From Bromus sterilis (Eukaryota; Streptophyta; Magnoliopsida; Poales; Poaceae): a DNA stretch of 64,000 nucleotides. Every line of letters begins with the position of its first letter. Position 1 is the first letter of the stretch. The notes beneath the pieces are model-generated. The model saw only the letters and a program-made list of their open reading frames with translations. It was not told the origin of the DNA and did not search any database. The translations under genes were made by a program, and so were the position numbers. This document shows positions 21,905 to 33,576 of the stretch, one piece after another. The stretch is taken from contig OX465600.1 of NCBI GenBank assembly GCA_950022295.1, positions 8,308,001 through 8,372,000 on the forward strand, given 5' to 3'.

Positions 21905-22869
21905 ACTAGAATTTGTGGTCGCCATGATGTAGCCGGTATGGAGATCTCCATGAATCAGAGCATGGGCTCTCTCAATGGACCTGCAGTCCAAAATTCACAT
22001 AAGAAATAGTACAACACATGCATCACCAACAAATTTGCATAAATTCATAGATATGTTATTAATTACATCCACTTCTGTCCGGCAATTTCCAACTTCAGCC
22101 CGTCATCCTCTCGAACAACTTCACCATCTTTGTCGAGAAACGGCGAATTCCAGCGATTGTATTTGGAGATCAGGTAGGGGTCCGAGAACACGACCTGCTC
22201 CGTGAGCCTGCACATCTCCACGTTCTCACAGTACCGAGCAACTGCAATTCAATCACAACATCAAAAAATCAGGACATGTGACGCCCAACAATTTCTTCGT
22301 GAACTGATTGGACTCAAATTGTAAGGAATCCCAACCTTGTTTCTGATGCTCGGTGGTGGAGTTGTAGAGGAGGGAGGTGAAAAGAGGGTCTTGGCCATGT
22401 AACCCGCCATGTGCTCGGCGAGGAGCGGGTACTGGATGTCGGCGATGCGGCCCTTGCGGAGGAGGATGTGGGCGGCTTGATGCAGCGCATCCCGATGAGC
22501 GACATGGCGCGATCGAAGTGGTAGACCTCGGGGACATGGTCCGGGCACAGGTGGCCATGCTCCCGCAGCGCCGAGGCCTCGAAGTAGGCCCGCTCCCTCG
22601 TCATCAGCCACGAGTCCCCCACGCAGCGGACGTACGACAGCGCCCGATACTTATCTGGGAAGTGTCAATCAGGGAAATTTGTGGTGGAGAGGGAGGACAG
22701 AGGGGCGAGGGGACGAACCTGCTTGACGACGACGGAGCCGACGTCGGAGGAGACGATCTAGACGGTGTTGTGGTCGCTGCCACCGACTTCCTTGACGGCG
22801 AGGTCATCGATTCGGCCGACGAGGCTGGCAGCTAGGCGCTAGCGAGCACAAGCCCTCGGTGGCGGCCAT
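21905..22869 (-). pseudogene. MTK: 5-methylthioribose kinase pseudogene, 3'-truncated
   Basis: A diverged copy of exons 1 to 4 of the MTK gene at 10419-13037, in the same orientation and with introns retained, so it arose by DNA duplication and not by retroposition. Recognisable parts are exon 1 at 22869-22719, exon 2 at 22643-22336, exon 3 at 22241-22067 and exon 4 from 21980. The lesions are an internal deletion in exon 1 (the RPLDEESL region is gone), an in-frame TAG in exon 1, loss of the AG acceptor of exon 2 (CGG instead of CAG), a one-base deletion in the PPHIIL part of exon 2, and a break within exon 4 shortly after HGDLHTG. Exons 5 and 6 are absent. It cannot make a kinase. Confidence 0.92.
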
Positions 22870-23576
22870 TACGAACTGGATCAGGTCCCAATGTTTCTCC
22901 GGCCTCTCCGGCGACACCATCGAACTCTATGTGAATCGCCGCACCTTTTCCCTCTATTCCCGCTTCCGTTTAGGGCCTGTAGCCTTCACTCGGCGACGCC
23001 ATGGTAACCATCTCGCCGCCGGTGAGTGGTTGGGCGGTCCGCCGGTCTGGCCCGGTCTTTTTCCTTGCCGGTCCGGTCACGAATTAGAGGACCGCCAGCC
23101 TCTTCGGTCCAGTCCGGTCCGGCTCGCCGGCGGCCGGTCAAAATGGCGGCTCGGTCCAGGACCGGACCGGCCCGGACCGTGTCCACCCCGAATGCCAACA
23201 ATGCAAAAAATCTTATGTCACAATTTAATTAAGAATAGAGAGAGGAGTTTAGTGACCACAGGAGGAAACGGTGCAAAACTTAATTAAGAATAGAGAGGGG
23301 AGAGCGAGGAGGAGTGGGGCGGGCCGCTCGGGTTGGGGACCCCTCGGTCGCCCGCACGGGGGGTGGCGAAGGAGGAGGGGCGATGGAGGGGAGGGGCAGC
23401 GGCAGGGAGTGGGACGGCGGCGACGCGGACCTTAGACGAGTCGGGGGAGAAGGAGTCGCGAATGATTATGTACTAGTAGGATGCTAACATTGTGAGTGGC
23501 TGAGAGTGGGGAGTCACCGGGGTTTGTGTTGTCTATTGTCGACGTGGTCGCGGAAATAGAGTCGCTGACGCATTGC
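22870..23576. other. upstream flank of the MTK pseudogene, GC-rich
   Basis: It includes a cluster of GGTCCGGTCCGG-type words at 23040-23180 and a purine-rich block at 23290-23450. The last part (GAGAGTGGGGAGTC.CCGG at about 23500) matches the MTK upstream region at 13055. I see no gene. Confidence 0.4.
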
Positions 23577-25100
23577 TGTTTTTTTTTATGGGAAAAGCTG
23601 ACTAGCTCCGCCGCACGCTCGCATTCCCGTGCGGCGCGACACTGAGATGTGTGCAGCCCATATGGATGGCCCACGAAAGCTACCGCTCGCTTTCTCCTTA
23701 TCCTTATCCTCACAACCTCTCTTATCCCCACGTTCTCTCTCTTCTTTCCCCAACTTTCATCCACGAGAGTTCGCATTGCCGCAAGCAGGTCCTCCCACCC
23801 CCAAACACTTGCTCCGACGACGACGTGCCTCCACCTCCTTCACACGCCCCACTCGCTCGACACTCCCTTGACTCCATGAGCTCGTTGTTGCCCCTCTCCC
23901 CCACTCGGTGTTGCTTCTTCGCCGGCGGTTGTCCGGATCGAAGTTGCAACCGCCGCGCCCGTGGGACCTCAGGCACCAATTCTGGCAAGCCCAGCTTGCC
24001 CCCGACACCCTCGCGGTAGCCACCAGATGACTCACCGCTCTGGTAGACACCTCCCCCGCCTGTCTTTCGACCTCGAGGAGCACTGCATCGAGCCCCCCGA
24101 GGGAAGGCCGACGCCGTTCGCAACTCTGGCAGCCCACCACAGATTTGGTATGTGTTTCTTGTTTTTTTGCAATTTTTCTGATCGCAGCAGTGAATTTGCG
24201 GTAGTTTTTTTCCTTCATCGGCTCCTCTCTTTTTTGTGGCAACTAGGTTTTTTTGTAATCCGGTAACTAAGCGCTTGCAATTCGGTAAGTGAGGAATTTT
24301 TTATCTGGCAATTAATTAATTCGAATCACTAAGATTTTGGTAATCTGGCAACTAAGGGATATTAAATATGACAACTAATTAATTCGAATCACTAAGATTT
24401 CAGTATTCTGGCAACTAAGGAATATTAAATATGGCAAATAAGAAATTTGTAATCCAGCAACTAATTAATTCGAATGACTAAGATCTCGATATTCTGGCAA
24501 CTAAGGAATATTAAATATGGCAACTAAGAAATCCGGCAATTAATAAATTTGGACACTAAGATTCTAGTAATCTGGCAACTAAAGCAATATTTAATATGGA
24601 GCCTAAGAAATTTGTAATCTGACAACTAAGTGTTTTCTATACGGTCTAATGATTTTTTGTAAAATGGCAATTAAGCATTTTTTAGTATGATAAGAATTGT
24701 TAACTGAGTATTTTTCGCTAAGGTAAGTAATCATTTTTTTTCTTTCATGTTCATTCCAAACAGGTTTATTCCAAGAAAAATGGCGTGGAGCTAGTGTGTT
24801 TATTTGTCAGTTCTTTTCCACTTCGCATGATGCAGTGAAAAAAAACAACGAACAACACGATGCAGTGAAAAATCTACAAGGAGCAGTATGTGCTAGTAGA
24901 GGCAAGGAAAGCATGTGATGCAGTGGACAATGACAGTGAGCGGTATGTGCTAGTTGGGCAGAGAAAGCTAGTACTATTGTGGCAGAAAAAGCATGTGATA
25001 TAAGCCGCCGCACGGTTAGAGCTACGTGCAGTGTCGCTATGTAGTACGGTCCTTTTCTTAGATATTTTTTCACCGTGAAATCAGAGTGGTTTTGGCTTTG
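23577..25100. mobile_element. unidentified insertion relative to the MTK upstream copy
   Basis: Comparison with 13055-13260 shows that about 1.5 kb interrupts the duplicated MTK upstream sequence here, which resumes at about 25105 with GACTGACCAC.TGCG. The left part (23600-24130) is pyrimidine- and GC-rich. The right part is AT-rich with many GGCAACTAAG words. CCGCCGCACG-type words occur near both ends (about 23604 and 25005, inverted), but I could not define terminal repeats or a target duplication. Confidence 0.4.
24245..24660. repeat. degenerate tandem repeat with CTGGCAACTAAG words
   Basis: Variants of TCTGGCAACTAAGGAATATTAAATATGGCAA recur at irregular steps of about 60-90 bp (near 24344, 24408, 24494 and 24571), alternating with AATTAATTCGAAT.ACTAAGAT. 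The copies differ widely, so the array is old. Confidence 0.65.
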
Positions 25101-25923
25101 TGATGGTGACTGACCACATGCGTGCCAGAGGATTAGGATCAGGATTCCCTTTGATGGAGGGGAGGAGAGCTAGAGAGCAAGCCCACCGTGACTTCGGGTC
25201 CATACATTATTTTGGTGAACATCGTACTAGCCCGTTAATCCGGTAATCATCCACTCCGTAAGTCTAGCATTACTCGGAATTTAATTTGAAGGAAACGACT
25301 CCAAAGTACTACTCCCTTCTAATTTCTCTCTCAAAATTTTAGTTTCAATATATTTTCTCTTTGCTCCCTTCTAATGAAGAAAATATGTGCGATCTCAAAT
25401 ATCCTTATTTTCACTAGTAATTTAATCTACAAATCTTGAGCCACATAAAAAGAAAAGGAGAATCTATGAAGGGCAGGAATCCAATTGCTTGATCAAGTTA
25501 ACGACTAAGGAATGAATCACGTTGAAAGGTGTTGGTTTCAGAACAATACCATCACGGCAAAAGAGAAATCTTTACCGGATACACAATAACAACAACACTA
25601 CTGAAAATTGGATAGGTAGCTTGATATCGCTGCAATATGAAACCTTGTTCTTCACATGGTTACTTAGAATATTGTACAGAACTTCCTGTAGAGAGTCAAC
25701 CATCGCGATCTTGTAGAAAAGCTTTGGCAATTAAGCACAAGAAGAAGCTTTGATGCCCATGATAATGACGAACAAAAATGATAGGATGTCTTTATTTTCT
25801 TTGTTCTCCTCCAATGTCTCAAATCTCACAAGTGCATTGAACAAAAAAGGAAAATAAATGTAAGTTCGGCATTACACATTGATGAGGACTATCTCTCTCA
25901 ATCTACATATAAGTTTCTCCATG

Positions 25924-25991
<68 letters not shown>

Positions 25992-26194
25992 ATGGGGCAT
26001 CATTCCAGAAGTGTGAATTTAGCATTCATTCACGTAGTATGTTCTTTGGGTGCTCATTGGATAACTGTGAATATAAAAACAGTCAAAAGCTAAGAAATGT
26101 CATATGTGTTTGGTGTTAGTTGGGGTGTAACGAGAAAAGTATATCTCTATGTGTGATGAAACACGTGTAGTCGACTCATAGAGCCAAAATTAGA
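25101..26194. repeat. MTK-upstream-like unit, copy C
   Basis: It matches 13220-14360 in order, including GAGGATTAGGATCAGGATTCCCT, the GAGCTAGAGAGCAA.CCC.CCGTGACTTCGG phrase, TGATACACAATAACAA and the TATATATAGGATGGGGC box followed by AAGTGTGAATTTAGCATTCATTCACGTAG. Together with the MTK pseudogene it forms one duplicated block that corresponds to MTK plus its upstream DNA. I see no gene. Confidence 0.8.
25927..25989. repeat. AT microsatellite
   Basis: About 31 AT dinucleotides, expanded from the shorter CATATATATAG box present at this place in the other copies of the unit. Confidence 0.95.
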
Positions 26195-26777
26195 ATGTAG
26201 TGGGGGTGTGCTAGAACAGAAGTGCCACCGCTCTGCTATTAATAGTGTGTTCCCTAAACCTGGATGGGTATGTCGGCATCTGGCAATAGTGATCATTTGC
26301 CTATGTGCAGGGAGATTATATCATGATTACCTTTTAATATGAAAGCTACTCCGTTTGTTACATAATATAAGATCATTTTGTAAACTATGTAGAGCAACCA
26401 TCGTGGCTTCGGGGGCATACATTTTTCTGATGAACATATAAAAACTTCATAATAGTCTTTTTTCGAGGAAAGAAACACATGCAATTTCCTCTCAAAGTTT
26501 TTATTTAAATGTATTTTCTCTTTTACTCCCCTATAGTAGAGAAAATATGCCGGATCTCAAATTTCATTATTTTCACTGGGAACTTAATTTACAAATCTTG
26601 AGTCACACAGAAGGAAAAAGAGTATCTATTGAGGACAGGAATCCCATTGGTTCATCAAGTTTAACGCCCATGCAATGTGGCATACTGGAAGGTGTTGGTT
26701 TCGGAACAACAACACCGAGGCAAAAGAGGTGATCTTTGCTGGATACACAATAACAATAATACTAGTAATGAAAAACT
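26195..26777. repeat. second, partial MTK-upstream copy directly after copy C
   Basis: 26195-26310 matches 13115-13235 (TATTAATAGTG.GTTC.CT.AACCTGGA, GGCATCTGGC.A.AGTGA). 26470-26750 matches 25340-25590 and 13570-13790. So a second promoter-side copy starts where copy C ends, and the unit is tandem. A partial Stowaway-like arm lies at about 26347-26385. Confidence 0.7.
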
Positions 26778-26779
26778 AC

Positions 26780-27617
26780 TTAGAACAAGTACAATAGAGC
26801 TGACTGGGCGGGCTATAAGGAATAAAATAGTATATTGTTGCTTAGTTGGAAAAGAGAGAAAAGGAGAGAGAAGAGAAGCGGGCTACTAATTAGTAGCCAG
26901 CTGCAACACGTGCTCCTAGGCACTTTGTGACATAGACATGTGGGTCATATATTGCTAAAGTAGTATTCCTAATAGCCTTCTTATTATACTTGTTGACTAT
27001 AAGGTTAGCTATAGATGACATGACATCTCCTTATAGCCAGCACCTGGCTATACTATTAACCATGCTCTTAGTAGTTTGCTATCGAGGCTAATAGTATAGC
27101 CAACTGCTGGTTATAAGCCATCTTATAGCTAGCTTGTGCAATAGTTAGCTACAAAGAAGTACTACTTTTATCATATATGGCTTACTTTTCATTGTCACAA
27201 AGCACCTAGGAGCACGTGCTAGAGCTGGCTTTTCACGAAGCGCTTATCTTCTCTCTTCTCTACTTTCTCATTCAACTCAGCAAAAATATAGTATTTTATC
27301 AAAAAGATAGGGATAGTGACATCTATTGTCAAAATGATGGCTTCAGACTTATTGATGTATTACTTTGTAAGATTTCGATGAATAATTAATAAAATGACCG
27401 CATGCATCGCCCTGATGCAGAGGCCGGAGGTCATCCTCATTTTCAAAATAATAATAATATTTTAATCCTTACAGCATGCTGATTATATATTATTGTACTT
27501 GCTTTAATTAATAGTCCATTTCTTTTCTTTGTTCTTTTCTCTCTTCTCCAACTAAACAAATATATTATATTTTAATGCTTACAATCCGTCCACATCATCT
27601 TGTTATACTTGCTCTAA
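26780..27617. mobile_element. nested MITE complex
   Basis: The outer ends are inverted: TTAGAACAAGTACAATAGAG with GCTTAGTTGGAAAAGAGAG at the left, and the complement ending ...TTATACTTGCTCTAA at the right. Inside are a second pair of arms (CACGTGCTCCTAGGCACTTTGTGAC near 26908 and the inverted GTCACAAAGCACCTAGGAGC near 27195) and inverted TATAGCCA..TGGCTATA words. At least two related fold-back elements are nested. There is no coding sequence. Confidence 0.65.
27303..27452 (+). mobile_element. possible 5'-truncated LINE/SINE tail
   Basis: The sequence GATTTCGATGAATAATTAAT, then GCATGCATCGCCCTGATGC and AGAGGCCGGAGGTCATCC resembles the 3' end of grass non-LTR elements. It lies inside the MITE complex. 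No target duplication could be fixed. Confidence 0.35.
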
Positions 27618-27860
27618 CACTAGTAGACAGACCCCCCTTTCGTCCAGCCCAAAAAAGGCATCGCTCCCGGTTCATTTCAGAAACGGGACCGATGCCGGGC
27701 AACGGTCCCGGTTCGTCTGGAATGGGCAACGGTCCCGGTTCATGTGAGGCAACGGTCCCGGTTGTTGCCACAAACCGGGACCAATGCTCTGGCTACCAAC
27801 ACGTGGCGCACTGCGAGGCATTGGTCCCGGTTGTTGGCAAAAACCGGGACTGTTGCCCTG

Positions 27861-27870
27861 GCTATATAAG
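27861..27870 (+). promoter_or_regulatory. TATA box of the CACTA transposase gene
   Basis: GCTATATAAG lies directly after the subterminal repeat field, about 120 bp before the first ATG (27980) and 270 bp before the main open frame. In En/Spm the subterminal words overlap the promoter, so the transposon proteins can regulate it. Confidence 0.65.
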
Positions 27871-28076
27871 CCCCCAACCAGCACTTTGCCATTTTGCCTG
27901 AAAAATTTTCAGGATTGTGTTGGGGTGGGGTGGGTGCTAGAATTTTTTTCCTTTGATTGCACACCAGGTGTTCGACGAAATGTCCGAGCCACACTTAGGT
28001 CCTCAGAACACCGTATCCTCGACCGAGGTTAGCAACCTTATCTTCTCCATCTGTAACTGATACAAAAATACTGCAC

Positions 28077-31000
28077 GTGTGCATATATAGTGGTCTTTTC
28101 ACTATTCATGAAGTTATTGTAATGGTTAATTATATGACGCAGATCGAAGCACGGATGCGATGGATGTACAGCGATCGACGCGGGTCCGAGTTTATTACAA
28201 ACCTGCATACATTTCTCAATGTGGCTAATGCAAACAAAGTGGATAATTTTATGCCTTGTCCATGTATTGACTGTCGGAACGTGGCGGAGTACTCTTCCTC
28301 GAGAACACTTCAAGGCCACCTGCTTCGGAGAGGTTTCATTCCCGGATATTATTGTTGGTCCAAGCACGGAGAAAGAGGGGTTAGGCAGGAAGACAATGAA
28401 GAAGAGGAGGATGATGATAGCTATCCTATGTCCCCTGAAGAATTCGGTGACACTGCAATGGAAGACAATGAAGAAGATGGAGCTCCTCGAGGTGAAAATG
28501 AAGAAGAACAACGGGAATCAGATGAGACCGCTGATGGTCTTGGTCGGGTCATCTCTGATGCAAAGCGAGACTGTGAAACAGGAAAAGAGAAGGAGAAGTT
28601 GGAGACCATGCTAGAGGATCACAAAAAGCCCTTGTACCCAAATTGCGAAGATGGCAGCACAAAGCTCGGTACCACACTGGAACTGTTGAAATGGAAGGAA
28701 GATTTTGGTTGTTCTGACACCGGATTTGAGAAGTTACTGCAAATAATGAAGTCGAAGCTTCCACCGGATAACGAATTGCCCGCGACAACACACGAAGCAA
28801 AGAAGGTTATCTGCCCTCTAGGATTATATGTGCAAAAGATACATGCATGCATTAATGACTGCATCCTGTACCGCGGTGAGTACGAGAGTATGGATAAATG
28901 CCCGGTATGCACTGCGAGTCGGTACAAGATCAGACAAGATGACCCTGGTGATGCTGAGGGAGATGACGAGCCCCCGAGGAAGAGGGTTCCTGCTAAGGTT
29001 ATGTGGTATGCTCCTATAATACCACGGTTGAAACGTCTGTTCAGAAACAAGGAGCATGCCAGGTTGCTGCGATGGCACAAAGAAGACCGTAAGAAAGACG
29101 GGAAGTTGAGACACCCCGCTGATGGGTCGCAGTGGAGAAAAATCGAGAGAGGCCACTCAGACTTTAAAAATGAAGCAATAAACTTATGGTTTGGTCTAAG
29201 TACAGATGGCATGAACCCTTTTGGAGAGCAGAGCTGCAGTCACAGCACCTGGCCTGTGACTCTATGTATCTACAACCTTCCTCCTTGGGTGTGCATGAAG
29301 CGGAAGTTCATCATGATGCCAGTGCTCATCCAAGGACCGAGGCAACTCGGCAACGACATTGATGTGTACCTAAGGCCATTAGTCGATGAACTTTTGGAGT
29401 TGTGGGCCAAACCAGGTGTACGCGTGTGGGATGAGGACAAACAGGAGGAATTTGACCTGCGAGCGTTGCTTTTCGTAACCATCAATGATTGGCCCGCTCT
29501 TAGTAACATTTCAGGACAGTCAAACAAGGATACAATGCATGCACGCACTGTTTAGATAAGACTAAAGGTATATATTTGGATAAATGTAAGAAGGTTGTGT
29601 ACCTCGGGTGTCGTCAATTTCTACCGCCCAATCATATCGTGAGAAAGAAAGGCAAGCATTTCAACGGTGAGGCAGATCACCGGAAAAAGCCTAAGCTCCC
29701 TAAAGGTGCTGATGTATTTGGTATGGTGAATGACCTAGAAGTAATCTTTGGAAAGGGTCCTGGCAGTCAATCTGTTCCGAAAGACGTCGTTACCGGACAC
29801 GCGGCCATATGGAAGAAGAAATCTATATTTTGGGAGCTACCCTATTGGGTAGACCTAGAGGTCCGTTCTTCAATCGACGTGATGCACGTGACGAAGAATC
29901 TTTGCGTGAACCTGCTAGGGTTCCTGGGCGTGTATGGGAAGTCAAAAGATACATCAGAAGCACGGGAGGACCAACAACGTATGAAAGACCCATACCACAG
30001 GCATACTGATAAAGGGCGTCTAAGCAGCTACGCTCTTACCAAAGCAGAGAAGGAAATCTTTTTTGAATGCCTTAGAAGTATCAAGGTCCCGGCAGGCTTC
30101 TCGTCAAATATAAAGGGAATAATAAATATGGCAGAGAAAAAATTCCAGAACCTCAAGTCTCATGATTGCCACGTGATTATGACGCAGTTGCTTCCGGTTG
30201 CATTGCGGGGGATTCTACCAGAAAATGTTCGAGTACCCATTGTGAATCTATGTGCATTTCTCAATGCAATATCTCAGAAGGTAATCGATCATGCAAGTCT
30301 GCAAAGGCTACAGAAGGATGTGGTCCAATGTCTCGTCAGTTTTGAGTTGGTGTTCCCCCCGTCCTTCTTCAATATTATGACGCATCTGCTGGTTCACCTG
30401 GTCGACGAGATTGCCATTCTAGGTCCTGTATTTCTACACAATATGTTCCCCTTCGAGAGGTTCATGGGAGTTTTAAAGAAATATGTTCGTAACCGTGCAA
30501 GGCCAGAAGGAAGCATCTCCAAGGGCTATGGAACAGAGGAGGTCATTGAGTTCTGTGTTGACTTTATTCCTGACCTTAAGCCGATTGGTGTTCCTGAATC
30601 GCGGTATGAGGGGAGACTGAGTGGAAAAGGAACGCTAGGAAAGAAAGCAAAGATATTTCAGGACGGGCATTCTTTGACTCAAGCACACTACACAGTTCTA
30701 CAAAGTTCTGTCTTCGTCCAACCGTATATCGAGGAACACAAGAATGTTCTACGCTCCAAGTTCCCGGGGGAGGATGACCAATGGATTCAAGTCAAACACA
30801 TGGAGACTTTCAGCACTTGGTTGCAATTACGTCTCATGCATGACACCACTATTGGAAATCAACTCTACTTGCTGGTCGCAACACCGTCTGAGACTGTATT
30901 GACTTTCCAAGGGTACGAGATAAATGGGAATACATTTTACACGGTCGCCCAAGATAAGAAGAGCACCAACCAAAACAGTGGTGTCCGCTTTGATGCAACA

Positions 31001-31387
31001 AACGATGATGGTACAAAGGACACATACTATGGTTACATAGATGAGATATGGGAACTTGACTATGGACCTACTTTTAAGGTCCCTTTGTTTCGGTGCAGTT
31101 GGGTCAACATGAATGTAGATGGGGTAAAGGTCGACCAGCTGTACGGAATGACAACAGTGGATCTCAAGAATCTTGGTCACACAGACGACCCATTCGTCCT
31201 AGCCAAAGATGTGGCTCAGGATTTCTATGTGAAGGACATGTCTTCTAGACCGAAAAAAAGGAAAAACAAGGATACGAATACATCAGACAATGAGCCCAGG
31301 CGTCACATAGTTCTTTCAGGAAAAAGAAACATCGTGGGAGTCGAGGACAAGTCCGAAGATTACGGGGGAGGGGGGCATGGCCGGTGA
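28077..31387 (+). pseudogene. CACTA tnp2-type transposase, single-base frameshift
   Basis: Two adjoining open frames (28077-29555 and 29576-31387) are the halves of one transposase. The first has a Transpos_assoc domain (RRGSEFITNLHTFLNVA, CPCIDCRN, GHLLRRGFIPGYYCW, about residues 30-95), an acidic spacer and the Transposase_21 core with GLSTDGMNPFG (Asp near residue 376) and TINDWPALSNISGQSN (near 470). The second begins inside the conserved Cys/His region, then has DVMHVTKN, a DUF4218 segment (MFPFERFMG, RNRARPEGSI) and a DUF4216 segment (YGYIDEIWELDYG, PLFRCSWV). Aligning the frames places a one-base deletion in an A run at about 29527. An upstream exon starting at 27980 with a possible GT donor at 28026 may supply the true start. 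The protein would cut the CACTA ends. As written it is dead. Confidence 0.9.
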
Positions 31388-31556
31388 TAGCTAGGTGTGG
31401 AATCTTGAAAAACTCTTTGTAGATCTCTGATGAAATGAGTACTTGTGCACTTGGAAATGTTTTTTTGAAAAAATAAAGAGCAATCTATGAAGCACTTGTA
31501 GTTCAAATTTCACCCCGTTCCAGCTGAATTGGCGGCAATTTGTCGATGGTGAGACG
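31388..31556 (+). other. 3' untranslated part of the tnp2 gene, source of the 661-bp array
   Basis: From GGGCATGGCCGGTGATAG (end of the reading frame) through TCTGATGAAATGAGTACTTG, AAAAAATAAAGAGCAA and CCCCGTTCCAGCTGAAT to GCAATTTGTC, the order and most bases recur in every unit of the tandem array at 52380-55800. Similarity is roughly three bases in four by eye. Confidence 0.8.
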
Positions 31557-33576
31557 TGTAGGGGAACGCGGCAGAAAACAAAAAATTTCCGCACTACGAA
31601 CAGCCCAGGACCACTATGGAGATTGCATACAAGGTTTTTGATCTGATCGTTACCGACTCGTAGCGCAGCGGAAGTAGAGTCGATGTAGATCGTCGGTGCA
31701 GATCCCCGCAGCTAGGATTTACAACCTCCCAACCGCGAGAATGTATTCCCTCGTCTGCTCCTCGGACAGCGCTCAGGGAGGCGGTCAGACAGTCCCTCGG
31801 ACGATGTCACGGACAGCCCTTCGGGAGGCCCCTCGAAACTCGATCGGTAACTCGGACAGCCCTCCGGGAGGACCCTTGAAACTCGAACGATAATTTGGAC
31901 AGCCCTTCGGGAGGACCCTCGAACAGCCCCTCGGGAAAAAGATCGAAACTACGACCTCTCTACGGGGTTGCACACATACGGTGTCAGCTATCCGGCAGGG
32001 CTTCGCCGTCCAGAACTAGTTCCTGCCGGAACCCAGACAGCCTTTCGGCTCTACGAAACTATTTCGCGGGGAGGGAGAGAGAATGCCAGATCATGCATGG
32101 CTTGTGTATTGAACTCAAGGGAGAGCTTGGATCAAGGATATGGGGCTGCCCTCACACCTCTATTTATAGGAAACCCAAGGTGGCTTTCTTGGCTCCCAAG
32201 TCCTTCTAGAAGGCTTTCCAAAAATATCTCAAGTAGTACTTTTTACTATTCATGACACCACTTTTTCGCGTCCGAAAATTCCGAAAATATTTCTGTGGGT
32301 CTTAGAATAATTCCAACACCCACTAAAATGATTTTGGGCGCATTCCGAAACAATTCCGGATTAGTGTTTTTCATCTGCGAAAAGCAACCTAAGCATTTCC
32401 GGCAGCTCCGGAACATTTCCGGCAGCTCCGAAATATTTCCGAAAAAAATATTTTAATCTTTTCTCCAGAAAAATTCCAGAAGTTACCAGAACAATTCTGG
32501 CACTCTCCAAAATTACCAGGTGCTCTCCGAAACCTTTTCGGCTTAGTGGTTTACCCCGAAACAACTTTTCGGTTTTCTCTCTCGGAACTTTTCCGCCGTC
32601 TCCGAAACCTTTCCGGTGACTTTATCTCAGACTCCCTGTCTAGTATTCAACAGATAGATGACCCTTAAGCGTGTGACCCTGTAGGTTCGATGAAGTATAG
32701 ACATGACCGGAACACTTTCCGATCAATGATCAATAGCGGAACCGAGGACATCCATATTGATCCCTATACCCATACGAAGAATTATTCGAGTGAACCTTTA
32801 GTTGTTGTGTGCTATTCCTGTTGCTTCGCGATATATTACAAATACCCGAGGTGAGACTTATTGGCATCCCCGTGAATCAACAACTTGTCCACTATGCCAG
32901 TTACCTCGTTCCTGGTATTGTTCTCTTTTCTCGTTCCCGCGTTCCGGCATCCCTGTGATCAAATCACACTGTGTCTGGCCAGACGATGGTGGATACCGTA
33001 ACACCGAGAGGGCCCTAAGAATATCTCTCCAACGACGGAGGAGCAAATCCCAATCTCGAGCTACCTAGTTCCTTGTCATACTTTTCCGTGAACCCGCAAG
33101 CTGCCGTAATAGCCACCCTTTTACAGATGACGTTTAACAAAACCCCAAAGTTCACGAAGCAAGTACGAAGGAACTCGATACTCTCATGGTCTAAGGAACT
33201 TTGCAAACGCACAACTTTCTCTGTGTTATTAACCATTAACTTGTGACGAATGTATCTCATAGCATAACATCAATTCGGGTCGATTCAACACAAATGTTCT
33301 TCTAACATTGTGCCCTCAAAATTGCCGGCATAGTCATGCCCATGATCAGGAAAACAGAACCATCATGCAACACTTGAGCTAGTCTTAGAGGCGAGACTAG
33401 GAATATATATTTTTTATCCTTTTATTATTCCACACGTGCATATGAGTCTTCCTCCGAGCCTCGTGGTTATTGCAGACTCGAGAACCATAGCAGTTATAGC
33501 ATGGAATATAAACATAATTAGGAACATGGGGATAAATAATAACATTTATTATTGCCTCTAGGGCATATCTCCTACA
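31557..33576 (-). mobile_element. solo LTR of an LTR retrotransposon
   Basis: On the minus strand the element begins TGTAGGAGATATGCCC and ends CGTTCCCCTACA, with the expected TG...CA ends and a short inverted TGTAGG/CCTACA. The 5-bp sequence AGACG flanks it on both sides (31552-31556 and 33577-33581). No primer binding site, polypurine tract, gag or pol is present between these borders, so this is one LTR left after recombination between the two LTRs. It contains CGG-rich repeats of TTCGGGAGG...CTCG type at 31775-31945. Its position in CACTA element 1 makes it younger than that element. Confidence 0.9.
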
